A stretch of DNA of 64,000 nt. Origin: Pseudomonas saudimassiliensis. Its GTDB lineage: Bacteria; Pseudomonadota; Gammaproteobacteria; Pseudomonadales; Pseudomonadaceae. Under the pieces are notes generated by a model. It was not told the DNA's origin. It searched no databases and saw only the letters and a list, made by a program, of their open reading frames with translations. Made by a program: the position numbers and the translations under genes. Of this stretch, positions 19,022-28,991 are shown one piece after another. Positions within the stretch are counted from its first letter, which is position 1. Every line of letters starts with the position of its first letter. Where the stretch lies: the NCBI RefSeq assembly GCF_000939975.1, contig NZ_LK391969.1:2053953-2117952 (forward strand), in the 5' to 3' direction.

Positions 19022-19774
19022 GTGTCAGCTGAGCCGATGAGCCGTGCGGCATTTGAGCAGGCCCTCCGTGACAAGGGCCGCTATTACCATATTCATCACC
19101 CGTTCCATATCGCCATGCATGAGGGGCGAGCCACGCCGGAGCAGATCCGGGGCTGGGTCGCCAACCGCTTCTATTACCAGGTGAATATCCCGCTCAAGGA
19201 TGCCGCCATCCTGGCCAACTGCGACGATGCTGCTGCGCGGCGCGAATGGGTACAGCGGATTATCGACCATGACGGCACCGCCGACGGCGACGGCGGTGTC
19301 GAGGCCTGGTTGCAACTGGGCGAGGCCGTGGGCCTGAGCCGGGAGGAATTGCTCGACCAGCGCCACGTACTGCCGGGCGTGCGCTTTGCGGTGGATGCCT
19401 ATGTCAACTTCGCCCGCCGGGCCAACTGGCGCGAGGCCGCCAGTTCGTCGCTGACCGAGCTGTTTGCTCCACAGATTCACCAGTCGCGGCTGGACAGCTG
19501 GCCTGAGCATTACCCCTGGATCGAGCCGCAGGGTTACCGCTACTTCCGCACCCGCCTGGGCGAGGCGCGTCGGGACGTGGAGCACGGCCTGCGGATTACC
19601 CTGGATCACTACCGGACCTTTGAAGCCCAGCAGCGCATGCTCGAGATCCTGCAATTCAAGCTCGATATCCTCTGGAGCATGCTCGATGCCATGTCCATGG
19701 CCTACGAGCTGGGGCGCGCGCCCTACCATACGGTGACCGACCAACCGGTCTGGCACCGGGGGATCACTCTATGA
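19022..19774 (+). CDS. pqqC: Pyrroloquinoline-quinone synthase PqqC
   Basis: A 250-residue cofactor-less oxidase that performs ring closure and the eight-electron oxidation forming PQQ. It starts with GTG behind AGGAGAG. Conserved segments [38 protein letters not shown] and [16 protein letters not shown] with the active-site His/Tyr residues are intact. The stop overlaps the pqqD start by four bases (ATGA). Confidence 0.97.
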   Translation: MSAEPMSRAAFEQALRDKGRYYHIHHPFHIAMHEGRATPEQIRGWVANRFYYQVNIPLKDAAILANCDDAAARREWVQRIIDHDGTADGDGGVEAWLQLGEAVGLSREELLDQRHVLPGVRFAVDAYVNFARRANWREAASSSLTELFAPQIHQSRLDSWPEHYPWIEPQGYRYFRTRLGEARRDVEHGLRITLDHYRTFEAQQRMLEILQFKLDILWSMLDAMSMAYELGRAPYHTVTDQPVWHRGITL

Positions 19775-20049
19775 GCGCGCCGCTGGCCACTGCCGTGCCG
19801 ATGTTCCGGCCCGGCTATCGGATGCAATGGGAGCCGGTGCAGGATTGCCATGTGCTGCTGTACCCTGAAGGCATGGTCAAACTCAATGACAGTGCTGCCG
19901 AAGTATTGAAACGGGTCGACGGCAAACGCTCGGTCAACGAGATCATTGCCGAACTGCAAGCCTGCTTTCCGTCTGCACCCGAACTGGATGAAGACGTGCT
20001 GGCCTTTATCGGGGAAGCCCATGAAAACCACTGGATCCGTTTCCGCTGA
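19771..20049 (+). CDS. pqqD: PqqA-binding chaperone PqqD
   Basis: A 92-residue RiPP recognition element that presents PqqA to the radical SAM enzyme PqqE. Segments [23 protein letters not shown] and [15 protein letters not shown] mark the PqqD fold. It overlaps pqqC by four bases and pqqE by 29 bases, implying tight translational coupling of chaperone and enzyme. Confidence 0.95.
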   Translation: MSAPLATAVPMFRPGYRMQWEPVQDCHVLLYPEGMVKLNDSAAEVLKRVDGKRSVNEIIAELQACFPSAPELDEDVLAFIGEAHENHWIRFR

Positions 20050-21181
20050 CAGCCACACCCGGCCCGGACAGGGGCCGCCGTTGTGGCTGTTGGCCGAACT
20101 GACATACCGTTGCCCGCTGCAATGCCCTTATTGCTCCAATCCACTGGAATTTGCCGAACACAAACAGGAGCTGACCACCGCCCAATGGATTGACGTGTTC
20201 CGCCAAGCGCGGGCACTAGGCGCGGCCCAGCTGGGGTTCTCCGGGGGCGAGCCGCTGGTGCGGGATGACCTGGCCGAGCTGATCGGCGCGGCGCGGGAGA
20301 TGGGCTATTACACCAATCTCATCACCTCGGGCATGGGCCTGAACCAGGCCCGCATTGATCAGTTCCTGGATGCCGGGCTCGACCACATCCAGATCAGTTT
20401 CCAGGCCTCGGACAGCGAGGTCAATAACATGCTGGCCGGCTCGCGCAAGGCATTCGACCAGAAGTTGGCCATGGCCAGGGCGGTCAAGGCGGCTGGTTAT
20501 CCCATGGTGCTGAACTTCGTTACCCACCGGCACAATATTGACCAGATCGAGCGGATCATCGAAATGTGCCTGGCGTTAGAGGCGGATTTCGTCGAACTGG
20601 CCACCTGCCAATACTACGGCTGGGCCCACCTGAACCGGGCCGGGCTGCTGCCGACCCGCGCGCAGCTGGAGCATGCCGAGGCGGTGACCAACCGTTATCG
20701 GGCCAAGCTCGCGGCCGAGCAACATCCCTGCAAACTGATCCTGGTAACCCCGGACTACTATGAGGAACGGCCCAAGGGCTGCATGAATGGCTGGGGCAAC
20801 ATTTTCCTGACCATCACACCCGACGGTACCGCGCTGCCTTGCCACAGTGCCCGGCAGCTGCCGGTTGCCTTTCCCAAGGTGACCGAGCATAGCGTCTCGC
20901 ATATCTGGTACGACTCCTTCGGTTTCAATCGGTACCGGGGCGATGACTGGATGCAGGAACCCTGCCGCTCCTGCCCGGAAAAGCACCAGGATTTCGGCGG
21001 CTGCCGCTGCCAGGCCTATATGCTGACCGGCGACGCAACCCAGGCCGATCCGGTCTGCAGCAAGTCGCCCCATCATCAGCAGATCCTGGATGCCCGGGCA
21101 GAAGCCGAACTCCCCCAGCCACCCATTGAAGAGCTGACCTTTCGCAATGAGCGTACCTCCCGAATCATCTGCCGGAGTTGA
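20021..21181 (+). CDS. pqqE: PqqA peptide cyclase PqqE (radical SAM)
   Basis: A 386-residue radical SAM/SPASM enzyme that forms the C-C bond between Glu and Tyr of PqqA. The SAM cluster cysteines C31, C35 and C38 lie in [10 protein letters not shown]. The C-terminal auxiliary-cluster region has CMNGWG, LPCHSA, CRSCPEK and [12 protein letters not shown]. The start at 20021, 29 bases inside pqqD, is preferred because GGGGAAG precedes it and length fits the family; an in-frame ATG at 19946 would overlap pqqD by 104 bases. Confidence 0.95.
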   Translation: MKTTGSVSADSHTRPGQGPPLWLLAELTYRCPLQCPYCSNPLEFAEHKQELTTAQWIDVFRQARALGAAQLGFSGGEPLVRDDLAELIGAAREMGYYTNLITSGMGLNQARIDQFLDAGLDHIQISFQASDSEVNNMLAGSRKAFDQKLAMARAVKAAGYPMVLNFVTHRHNIDQIERIIEMCLALEADFVELATCQYYGWAHLNRAGLLPTRAQLEHAEAVTNRYRAKLAAEQHPCKLILVTPDYYEERPKGCMNGWGNIFLTITPDGTALPCHSARQLPVAFPKVTEHSVSHIWYDSFGFNRYRGDDWMQEPCRSCPEKHQDFGGCRCQAYMLTGDATQADPVCSKSPHHQQILDARAEAELPQPPIEELTFRNERTSRIICRS

Positions 21182-23027
21182 GCCGGCCGGCTACTGGCAT
21201 AGTGAGTTTTCCGCCGCCGATGCCGTTGCTGCCGGCACGGATTACGCGGACCTGACCTGTGATGATCAGCGCGTGGTCTGGGTCGAGTTTCTTCCAGCGG
21301 CGGGGCTCAGCGCCGCGATGCAGTGGGCGGGCGGAGCTGTGCACCGGCTGACCCCGCCGGGCTACAGTGTGCGTAGCCGGGTTTATGAATACGGTGGCGG
21401 TGCACTGTGCCTGGCGGGCGATAGCCTGGTATTTGTCAATGAGGCGGACCAGCAGCTGTATCGCCAGACCCTGGATGATCTCGCCTGCAGCCAGCTGAGC
21501 TTCGCTGCGGATTGCCGCTACGGCGGGCTGGTGTTTGACCTCTTGCGCCAACGCGTCATCGCGGTGGAGGAGCAGCATGGCGGCGCCCAGCCAACCCATC
21601 GGCTGGTTGCCATCGATCTTGCGGGCAATCGGCAACTGCTTGCCGAAGGCGCGGATTTCTATAACAGCCCGTGCCTCAGTCCGGACGGCCAGCGCCTGGC
21701 CTGGATTGAATGGCAACGCCCCGAACTGCCCTGGACCGTCAGCTCGCTGTGCTGGACCGAGCTGGATGATCAGGGGCTGCCGGGCGAAGTAGAGCGCATG
21801 GGCTCCGATGAGTCAGTACAACAGCCGCTGTTCGATAGCCAGGGAGCTTTGCTGTGCCTGACTGATCGCAGCGGCTACTGGCAGCCCTGGCGCCTGACGA
21901 TGGACCAGCAGTGGCAATTGCTGCCGTCCCGGGACGCTGATCACGCGCCTGCGCCCTGGCAACTCAACCCCCGTCATTTTCTCACCCTGCCCAACGGCGG
22001 GCTGGTGCTGAACTGGAGTGACGGCGGTTATGGCCGCTTGGTCCTGCGCCATGTCGATACTGTCGATGAGCAGCCTTTGGCTGAGGACTTCACACGGTTC
22101 CGCGCGCTAGCCCACAACAGTTCCGGGCTGTTCTGCCTGGCCAGCTCGCCTGATTGCAGCGCCGCCGTCCTGCATATTGCCCTCCCTGGCGGGGAGGTCA
22201 GCGTGCTGGCCCAGGCGCCGCACAGCTTGCCGCCCGAAGATATTTCCCGCCCCGTACGCCTGGCGTATCCGAGCGCGCAGGAGGAAATCGCCTACGGCTT
22301 TTATTATCCGCCGCGGAACGGCCAGGCAAGCCTGGCGCCGGATGAGCGGCCACCGTTGGTGATCTTCACCCATGGCGGGCCGACGTCCGCCTGCTACCCG
22401 GTGCTGGATAACCGCATCCAGTTCTGGACCCAGCGCGGCTTTGCCGTCGCGGACCTGAATTATCGCGGCAGCGTCGGGTTTGGCCGGGCCTACCGGCAGC
22501 GGCTGCAGGGCCATTGGGGCGAGACCGATGTCGAGGATGTGCTGGCGGCGATCGATTATCTGACCCAACGGGATCTCATTGATCCTGACCGGGTGTTCAT
22601 CCGCGGCCAGAGCGCCGGCGGCTTTACCACCTTGAGCAGTCTGGTCCACGCCAGCGGGCGTTTCCGGGCGGCAGCGAGCCTCTACGGCGTAAGTGACCCC
22701 TTGCAGCTGCGCGCGGTGACCCACAAGTTCGAGGCCGATTACATCGACTGGCTGATTGGTGATCCGCTCACCCAGCCCGAACGCTATCGCCAACGCTCGC
22801 CCCTGGAGCAGGCCGCGGGCATCACCACACCGGTAATTTTCTTCCAGGGTTTGCAAGATGCGGTGGTATTACCCGCCCAGACCGAGCAAATGGTCGCGGC
22901 TCTGGAAGAGCAGGGCGTGCCAGTGGAATACGTAGCCTTCAACGAGGAGCGCCATGGTTTTCGCCGGCCCGGCAATTTGCAGCAGGTGCTCGAACAGGAA
23001 TTGGATTTCTACCGTAGGTATCTGTAG
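21147..23027 (+). CDS. pqqH: S9-family prolyl oligopeptidase, PqqH
   Basis: A 626-residue serine peptidase with an N-terminal beta-propeller half (to about 370) and a C-terminal alpha/beta-hydrolase half. The nucleophile is S489 in GQSAGGF; Asp is expected in [10 protein letters not shown] and His in EERHGFRRP near the end. The equivalent gene follows pqqE in P. aeruginosa (pqqH) and may help process the PqqA-derived product, but its role is not settled. It overlaps pqqE by 35 bases, which argues for a shared function. Confidence 0.85.
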   Translation: MSVPPESSAGVEPAGYWHSEFSAADAVAAGTDYADLTCDDQRVVWVEFLPAAGLSAAMQWAGGAVHRLTPPGYSVRSRVYEYGGGALCLAGDSLVFVNEADQQLYRQTLDDLACSQLSFAADCRYGGLVFDLLRQRVIAVEEQHGGAQPTHRLVAIDLAGNRQLLAEGADFYNSPCLSPDGQRLAWIEWQRPELPWTVSSLCWTELDDQGLPGEVERMGSDESVQQPLFDSQGALLCLTDRSGYWQPWRLTMDQQWQLLPSRDADHAPAPWQLNPRHFLTLPNGGLVLNWSDGGYGRLVLRHVDTVDEQPLAEDFTRFRALAHNSSGLFCLASSPDCSAAVLHIALPGGEVSVLAQAPHSLPPEDISRPVRLAYPSAQEEIAYGFYYPPRNGQASLAPDERPPLVIFTHGGPTSACYPVLDNRIQFWTQRGFAVADLNYRGSVGFGRAYRQRLQGHWGETDVEDVLAAIDYLTQRDLIDPDRVFIRGQSAGGFTTLSSLVHASGRFRAAASLYGVSDPLQLRAVTHKFEADYIDWLIGDPLTQPERYRQRSPLEQAAGITTPVIFFQGLQDAVVLPAQTEQMVAALEEQGVPVEYVAFNEERHGFRRPGNLQQVLEQELDFYRRYL

Positions 23028-23069
23028 CGACTCATTCACGCTCACTTTCGAAAGGGCAAAAACTAACCC

Positions 23070-25673
23070 ATGCAGATCGTGCAACTCCCACGCACCCCCG
23101 ATGATGGCCGGCGCTATTGGCTAAGCAGAGCACCAACCGGATTGCTCTGCCTGCTGATCAGCGACCCCGCGGCCGAGGCCGCCAGCTGCGTGGTCCAGTT
23201 CGGCGTGGGTAGTCATGATGAGCCGCAAACCTTACCCGGGTTGGCCCATCTGCTGGAGCACATGCTGTTCATGGGCTCGGCGCGCTATCCGCAAGCCGGC
23301 TCGTTTCCGCAGCTGGTGAGCGAGTGGTCAGGGCGCTTCAATGCCAGCACCGCCGCCGAGCGTACCCGCTACCACTTCAGCGTCAACCCGGCTGGACTAG
23401 GTGTCTGCCTGGCCCAACTGACGGATATGCTGGCAGCGCCCTTGTTCCTGCCGGAGACAGTTGCCGCGGAGCGGCAGGTGATCGATGCGGAATTCCATAC
23501 GCGGTTGGCTGACGACGCTCTGCATGAACAGGCGGTGCTGGGACAAGCCTTGAATCCAGCTCACCCCCTGAGCCGCTTCAGTGCCGGTAACCTGAGCAGT
23601 TTGGGGGTGGAGCCCGCTGCCCTGGCGCAAGCGCTCCGGCAATTTCATGGCGAACACTACCGGGCGGCCAATGGCTGCCTGGTCATCCATGCGCCGCTGC
23701 CGCTGGAGCAGCTCCTGCCCCTGGCTGGTGGGGTGGCTGAACAGCTGCCGGCAGCAGCGCAGAAGCCGGGGCGCAGTAGCCAACCGCTCTTTGCCCCGCA
23801 AAGTCGGCCGCGCCTGTTGCGCTGGCAAAACCGCAGCCGACATGGGCAATGGCTGCTGCTGTTTCCACTGGATGATGTCGATACGGCTGAAGGCGCAAAG
23901 GCGCTGCGCTGGTTGTGCGAGTGGCTGGCCAGCCCGGCGCCAGCCGGAGGGCTAGGCTGGCTACGGGCCCAGGGCCTGGTGGCGGAGCTGAAGGTAGGCG
24001 CCCAGCGTTACGCCGGGCGGCAAACATTGTTGCGGATCGAGCTTGAGCCACTGATCGCCACCAGTGACTATCCAGCGCTTCTCGACGGTTTCTTTTCCTG
24101 GCTGGCAGCGCTTCGGGCCACTCCGACCCAAGGCTGGCCGCAGGCTGCACGCCAGCAACTGGCCGATCAGGCCTTCAATAATGGCCCGCAGGGCGAGCCG
24201 CTGCGCTGGCTTACCGCGCTGGCAGAACGGACACTCTACGAGCCGCCAGAACTGATACTGGAAAGTACCGGGCAGTGGGCTGGGCTGTGCGAGCAAGCCT
24301 GGCAGGGGCTGATGGACCAGCTTCAGCCGGAACATCTACTCCTCGTGCAAAGCCAGAGCGACAGCACCGGCCTGTCACAGCAAACGCCCTGGACCCAAAC
24401 CCGCTTCGTCTCCAGTCGATTGAACTGCCAGCCAGCTGCGGTCAGCAGCCAAACGCTGGCCGCGGCAGATTGGCCGATATGGCATGTTGCCGGGCCGGAG
24501 ATTACGCTTCGCGAGCGCGCTGGCGGTCCATTGCCGGGCTTGCGCACTATCCCCGTTGCCGATCCGGCAGCACCGGCTCCAGGGCAGGGCAGGGAAGTCA
24601 CCCGTTTCGGCTGGTGCTGGCCGGGCGGCTCCGATCGCCAGCAGCGCGACAAACTGAAAGCGCTATGGTCTCTCCAGCTCGAGCCGCTGGAAAACTGGGC
24701 GCACGCCAGCGGCATCACCTGGCTATGGCGGGACGAAGCGGGCTTGATATCCCTGGAGCTGCACGGCCCGGCACAATCTTTATGGGCCGGCGTAGCCGCA
24801 GCAATCGCCGCCCTGACGCAGCAGCCCGAGCTGGCCGTACAACGCCTGGCCGATCATCGTTACCAGCGCCAACGGCACGAACAGCGCCATGCCTTGCCGG
24901 CCTACCGGTTACTTGAAGAACTGGAACACCTGCTTAGCTCGTTGCCCACCCAGGCCGGAAGCAACGTTGAGGACATTTATCCAGAGCAAGCCCAGATGGC
25001 CTGGTTATACCCAGAGAGCTGGCTGCACCAGAAGCGTGACACCATCATCGCCAACCTGCAGAAAAATCTCCCACAACTGGGCCAAGCATTCGCCTGGCAG
25101 GCACCAGCCGCACGGCCTCTGAAGGAGGGCACCGAAACCCTCTACGTCGATTGCTTCCACGCCGATCGGGCGCAGATCCTCTATTGCCAGGCCGGTGCCA
25201 GTGATCCATCCGAACGCGCCTATTGGCAATTGCTACAACAACAGATCAGCGCGTCCTTCTTCGATCAATTGCGCACCCGCCAGCAACTCGGGTACTGGGT
25301 CGTGGCCCGCTACCATGAGGTGGCGGGCATGCCCGGGCTGTTCCTGCTGGTGCAATCGCCCACCCATGATCATGACCAGATCGAGGCGGCCCTGGCTGAC
25401 TGGCTGGAAAGCGAACGGGCGCGTCTGGAGCAACTGCCCTTTGAACAGTTGCAACTCCAGGCCCAACGGCTGGCGAAGCATCTGCGAACCCAGTCCGAGT
25501 CGCCAACAGGTCAGCTTGAGCTGGACTGGGCGCGTGCTCTCGAACTGGCCGGCGCAACGGTCAAGGAACAATGCGACGCGCTGGAGCAGTTGACGCTTGA
25601 GCGGTGGCAGCAGACCGTGCATGACTGGCTCGAACGACCGCGACGATTGCATCTCGTCAGCCGGCCAGCCTGA
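23070..25673 (+). CDS. pqqF: PqqF, M16-family zinc peptidase
   Basis: An 867-residue insulinase-like metallopeptidase with the inverted zinc motif H60-xx-E63-H64 (HLLEH) and third ligand E141, 76 residues later as in the M16 family. PqqF is thought to cut the cross-linked Glu-Tyr dipeptide out of PqqA. Four M16-like domains fit the length. It is the last gene of the pqq cluster, 42 bp after pqqH. In several Pseudomonas pqqF lies elsewhere or in front of pqqA, so this position is a variant. Weak stem CCGCT/AGCGG at 25691-25702 follows. Confidence 0.88.
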   Translation: MQIVQLPRTPDDGRRYWLSRAPTGLLCLLISDPAAEAASCVVQFGVGSHDEPQTLPGLAHLLEHMLFMGSARYPQAGSFPQLVSEWSGRFNASTAAERTRYHFSVNPAGLGVCLAQLTDMLAAPLFLPETVAAERQVIDAEFHTRLADDALHEQAVLGQALNPAHPLSRFSAGNLSSLGVEPAALAQALRQFHGEHYRAANGCLVIHAPLPLEQLLPLAGGVAEQLPAAAQKPGRSSQPLFAPQSRPRLLRWQNRSRHGQWLLLFPLDDVDTAEGAKALRWLCEWLASPAPAGGLGWLRAQGLVAELKVGAQRYAGRQTLLRIELEPLIATSDYPALLDGFFSWLAALRATPTQGWPQAARQQLADQAFNNGPQGEPLRWLTALAERTLYEPPELILESTGQWAGLCEQAWQGLMDQLQPEHLLLVQSQSDSTGLSQQTPWTQTRFVSSRLNCQPAAVSSQTLAAADWPIWHVAGPEITLRERAGGPLPGLRTIPVADPAAPAPGQGREVTRFGWCWPGGSDRQQRDKLKALWSLQLEPLENWAHASGITWLWRDEAGLISLELHGPAQSLWAGVAAAIAALTQQPELAVQRLADHRYQRQRHEQRHALPAYRLLEELEHLLSSLPTQAGSNVEDIYPEQAQMAWLYPESWLHQKRDTIIANLQKNLPQLGQAFAWQAPAARPLKEGTETLYVDCFHADRAQILYCQAGASDPSERAYWQLLQQQISASFFDQLRTRQQLGYWVVARYHEVAGMPGLFLLVQSPTHDHDQIEAALADWLESERARLEQLPFEQLQLQAQRLAKHLRTQSESPTGQLELDWARALELAGATVKEQCDALEQLTLERWQQTVHDWLERPRRLHLVSRPA

Positions 25674-25708
25674 AGGCGCGTTTTTGAGAACCGCTAAAGC
25701 GGCGGGAG

Positions 25709-26131
25709 TCAGGCCTCAACCTTGCGCTGTACCGCGACGATACGTTCCGCCGGGACGCGCAACTGGCGCAGCAGATACTCCTTGAACGCCGGAGCATAGG
25801 GCTGCAGCTCGATGGCCTGGGCCATGCAGCCCAGCCAGGCGTCGCGCTCGGCATCACCGATGGGCCATGTACGGTGGAACATCGGAATGCTGATCTGCCC
25901 GTAGCGCTCCTGGAACAGCTTGGGACCGCCAAGCCAGCCGCTGAGAAAGCAGGCAAGCTTGTCCCGGGCCAGCGTCAGCTCCTCGGCGTGCATATCGCGA
26001 ATGGTGCGGGCAGGCTCCCAGGTGTCCATGATGCGGTAGAAGTCATCTACCAGGCGGCGAATGCCTTCAATGCCGCCCGCCGCCTGGTAAGAGGCGTCCT
26101 GGCTACCGTAGCGGGGTGGTTGGGTAGACAT
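25709..26131 (-). CDS. Group II truncated haemoglobin
   Basis: A 140-residue 2-over-2 globin. The proximal histidine is H86 in IPMFHRTWPIG, followed by W99 at the G8 position (DAWLGCM) that typifies group II (trHbO). FLSGWLGGPKLFQERYG is the usual E-helix to F-loop segment; Y32 lies near B10. Likely roles are O2/NO binding or peroxide chemistry. A lone minus-strand gene, convergent with pqqF. Confidence 0.9.
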   Translation of the reverse strand: MSTQPPRYGSQDASYQAAGGIEGIRRLVDDFYRIMDTWEPARTIRDMHAEELTLARDKLACFLSGWLGGPKLFQERYGQISIPMFHRTWPIGDAERDAWLGCMAQAIELQPYAPAFKEYLLRQLRVPAERIVAVQRKVEA

Positions 26132-26208
26132 ATCTATTCATATCTCGATTCGCAGGGGCAGGGGAGCCGTGCCGTACTCGAGGGTACGGCACGGCAGCAC
26201 GCAGAAAG

Positions 26209-27219
26209 TCAGATATCGAGCACTATCTTGCCGAAGTGCTGATTGCTTTCCTGGTAGCGGAAAGCCTCGACCAGCGCATCCAGCTCGAAATGGCGATCCA
26301 CCACCGGCCGCATACCGTTGGCGTTAATCGCCCGCACCATATCCTGTTGCTGTTGGCGGCTGCCGACCAGTACGCCCTGCAAACGCAGCTGCTTGGCCAG
26401 CGCCGGGACTATCGGCAGGTCGCCTGCAACGCCGCTGAGAATACCAATAACGGCAATATGACCACCCACCCGGGCCGCGGCCATGGATTGTTCCAGCGTG
26501 GCCGGGCCGCCGACATCGAGGATACAGTCAACGCCACCGTCGCCGGCCAGTTTCCGGGCGGTTTCGCCCCAATTGATGTCCGTGCGGTAATTGATCAGGT
26601 GATCGGCTCCCAGCTCCCGCAGGCGTTCCAACTTGGCGTCGCTGGAGGAGGTGGCAATCACCGTGGCACCCAGCATCTTGGCGAACTGCACAGCAAAAAT
26701 GGAAACGCCACCAGTGCCTTGTACCAGGACAGTGTCACCGGCTTTCAACCGGGCATCATCCACCAGCGAGCGCCAGGCCGTCAGGCCCGCGGTGGTCAGG
26801 GTGGCAGATTCGGCGTGCGTCCAACCCGCAGGGGCAAGGGTAAAGGCACTTGCCGGGGCGGTTACCGCCTCGCGGGCATAGCCGTCAATGCCATCCCCGG
26901 GCACGCGAGTGAAACCTTCCACGTGCGCGCGGCCGTCGAGCCAGTCGGGGAAGAAGGTGCTGACCACGGCGTCGCCAACCTTGAATTCCGTTACACCAGG
27001 GCCAACTGCGGTAACTTCACCGGCGCCATCGGCCATGGGGATGCGCTGTTCAGACGGGCCCCAGATACCGCTCACCACAACGTAGTCGTGGTAGTTCAAC
27101 GAGTTGGCACGAAGACGAACGCTGATTTCACCCGCAGCTGGGGCAGCGTGCTCACTGGTGCCGACAATCACCTTGTCGAAACCGCCGCCGGGTTGTACAT
27201 AGATCGTCTTGTTGCTCAT
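26209..27219 (-). CDS. Zinc-type alcohol dehydrogenase family protein (MDR, quinone-oxidoreductase-like)
   Basis: A 336-residue medium-chain dehydrogenase/reductase. NADPH-binding is seen in VLVQGTGGVSIFAVQFAKMLG and SSSDAKLERLRELGAD. The structural-zinc cysteine cluster and catalytic Cys are absent, so it is probably a zinc-free enoyl or quinone reductase; substrate unknown. The start at 27219 is chosen because GAGGAG lies just before it, against an in-frame start 18 bases upstream. A perfect 9-bp inverted repeat lies 24-47 bp upstream (27243-27266). Confidence 0.85.
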   Translation of the reverse strand: MSNKTIYVQPGGGFDKVIVGTSEHAAPAAGEISVRLRANSLNYHDYVVVSGIWGPSEQRIPMADGAGEVTAVGPGVTEFKVGDAVVSTFFPDWLDGRAHVEGFTRVPGDGIDGYAREAVTAPASAFTLAPAGWTHAESATLTTAGLTAWRSLVDDARLKAGDTVLVQGTGGVSIFAVQFAKMLGATVIATSSSDAKLERLRELGADHLINYRTDINWGETARKLAGDGGVDCILDVGGPATLEQSMAAARVGGHIAVIGILSGVAGDLPIVPALAKQLRLQGVLVGSRQQQQDMVRAINANGMRPVVDRHFELDALVEAFRYQESNQHFGKIVLDI

Positions 27220-27242
27220 GACTTGCTCCTCAATCACCAGAA

Positions 27243-27266
27243 AATCAGATCAGGATGGATCTGATT
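27243..27266 (-). promoter_or_regulatory. Perfect inverted repeat upstream of the MDR gene
   Basis: AATCAGATC (27243-27251), six bases, then GATCTGATT (27258-27266). Position 24-47 bp upstream of the MDR start fits a repressor operator overlapping the promoter. No regulator gene is adjacent. Confidence 0.5.
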
Positions 27267-27425
27267 GAGTGGGGTAAGTAGGCATTCTATCAATAAAGGC
27301 GAGCAGGAGCTGGCCGGGCTGAGGGGCGGTCTGTTTGCCGAGCGTCCATATTGGTCAGTACATGATTTAACATAATATAGATTATGCGAACCTAGGCGGT
27401 AGCTGGATTTAAGGGTTACACGATT

Positions 27426-27447
27426 TCCGATATTAGCCATTATCGGA
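27426..27447 (+). promoter_or_regulatory. Inverted repeat upstream of the tyrosine recombinase
   Basis: TCCGATA (27426-27432) and TATCGGA (27441-27447) around 8 bp, within an AT-rich stretch that also repeats GATATT. It ends 43 bp before the recombinase ATG and could be an operator or a recombinase site. Confidence 0.4.
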
Positions 27448-27489
27448 TATTGCATATGTGTTAATCTCTGCGCCTTTGCAATCATCCCC

Positions 27490-28800
27490 ATGGCTCTGGA
27501 TCTATCTTTGATGTCCCAACCGGTTCCCTTGTTCGACACTTACAGGAATTTCCAATTCCTCACCCGACATAATCTGGACGGTGAATTGCCTGCTGTGCTG
27601 GCAGCTTTCGAACGCTTCGCCAACCCCACCGAGGCCATGGAGGGATATTCCGTGGTCAAGTTGTTCCTGAAATCCTACGCGGCGAATCAGGCTACCTTCA
27701 ACAGTTACCGCACCCATGTCGAGCGTCTGCTGCTGTGGTCGTTGCTGGTCTGCAAGAAACCGATCCTGCACCTGCGCCGCCAGGATGCCGAAGCCTTCCT
27801 GGAGTTCTGCCTCAACCCACCCGAGAACTGGGTTGGTCCGGTGACCAAGTCACGCTTTGTTCGTATCGGCGGTCGCAAGAAAGCCGATTCCGATACCTTC
27901 GTGATCAACCCTGATTGGCGCCCGTTTAACTTCACGGTGAGCAAGGCAACCCGCAAACTGGCCGACGAAACCGACTCGGCCATGCCGGAGGTCCAGGCCT
28001 ACCAGATGTCGCAGACTACTATCGCCCAGGTGTTCACCGTTTGCGGCAGCTTCTATCAGTTCTGCATCGATGAAGACTACACCGATGCCAACCCGTTCCG
28101 GGCGGTCAAACAGAAGTCCCGTTATAAGCAGAGCGTGGTGTCACAGGTGACCAGCCGGTCGTTGACGCAGCTGCAATGGGAGTTCGTGATCGAAACCGCA
28201 GAGCAGATGGCCGAACAGGAACCGGAGTTTCATGAGCGCACCCTGTTCATCCTGGTTACGCTGTTTTCCATGTATCTGCGCGTCTCGGACCTGACCGGGC
28301 GTGACAACTGGCAACCGACCATGGGCAGCTTCAAGAAGGCCGGTGACAACTGGTGGTTCCATGTGGTGGGTAAAGGCAACAAGGCTGCCAAGGTGAGCGT
28401 TCGCGACAGTTACCTGCCGTATCTCATTCGCTATCGCACCACCCTGGGGTTGACTGACCTGCCCTACCCTGGCGAACAAACGCCGCTGCTGTCCTCCATG
28501 GACGGCCGCGCGGGGTTGTCGGGCCGGCGGATACGCGAGTTGATCCAGATGGTGTTCGACGCAGCCTGCGCGCGCATGATCGAGGAAGGCCTGCAGGAAG
28601 ATTGCGACGCGCTGCGGGCGGCCAGCCTGCATTGGCTGCGGCATACATCGGCTACCCTGGATGCGCCCTTCAGGGACATGAAGGACCTGCAGGCGGATCT
28701 GCGTCACGAGAGCCTGTCCACGACCCAGGACAGTTATTACGATTCACTGGATGATCAACGGGCCAGTTCGATCAAGGCGATTCCCATCAAGGGCCGGTAG
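27490..28800 (+). CDS. Orphan tyrosine recombinase / site-specific integrase
   Basis: A 436-residue tyrosine recombinase with a complete active site: R264 (MYLRVSDLTG), K295 or K298 (VGKGNK), H381 and R384 (LHWLRHTSAT), H406 (LRHESLSTT) and Y416 or Y417 (DSYYD). An N-terminal core-binding region (about 45-205) precedes the catalytic domain. It is well over 100 residues longer than XerC/XerD. Neighbours are housekeeping genes, and no excisionase, tRNA or att-like direct repeat was seen, so it does not sit in an obvious mobile element. The start has little ribosome-binding sequence; a second Met eight codons on (27511) is possible. Confidence 0.88.
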   Translation: MALDLSLMSQPVPLFDTYRNFQFLTRHNLDGELPAVLAAFERFANPTEAMEGYSVVKLFLKSYAANQATFNSYRTHVERLLLWSLLVCKKPILHLRRQDAEAFLEFCLNPPENWVGPVTKSRFVRIGGRKKADSDTFVINPDWRPFNFTVSKATRKLADETDSAMPEVQAYQMSQTTIAQVFTVCGSFYQFCIDEDYTDANPFRAVKQKSRYKQSVVSQVTSRSLTQLQWEFVIETAEQMAEQEPEFHERTLFILVTLFSMYLRVSDLTGRDNWQPTMGSFKKAGDNWWFHVVGKGNKAAKVSVRDSYLPYLIRYRTTLGLTDLPYPGEQTPLLSSMDGRAGLSGRRIRELIQMVFDAACARMIEEGLQEDCDALRAASLHWLRHTSATLDAPFRDMKDLQADLRHESLSTTQDSYYDSLDDQRASSIKAIPIKGR

Positions 28801-28937
28801 GTCCGCGTGGGTCACTGCGCCGCGCGGGCGCCGAGGGACTGTGCTGGGGCTGAATGAGGCCAGTGCGACCATCGTCGATCGTTTCGGCGTGCATGACAAA
28901 CCAACAGCGGCCAGGCCGCTGCTGGAATCCTGACTCG

Positions 28938-28977
28938 GCGCTGACCGGCCGCCCCTTGTGGGCAGGCCGGTCAGCGC
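28938..28977. terminator. 13-bp hairpin between recombinase and tpx
   Basis: Arms GCGCTGACCGGCC (28938-28950) and GGCCGGTCAGCGC (28965-28977) with a 14-nt loop, between two convergent genes. No T-run on either side; probably a bidirectional barrier to transcription or decay. Confidence 0.5.
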
Positions 28978-28991
28978 GGCGTCCAGTCGGC

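Noticed and set aside
25691..25702. CCGCT/AGCGG hairpin as terminator of pqqF
   Set aside because: Only five base pairs with a two-base loop and no T-run; too weak to call.
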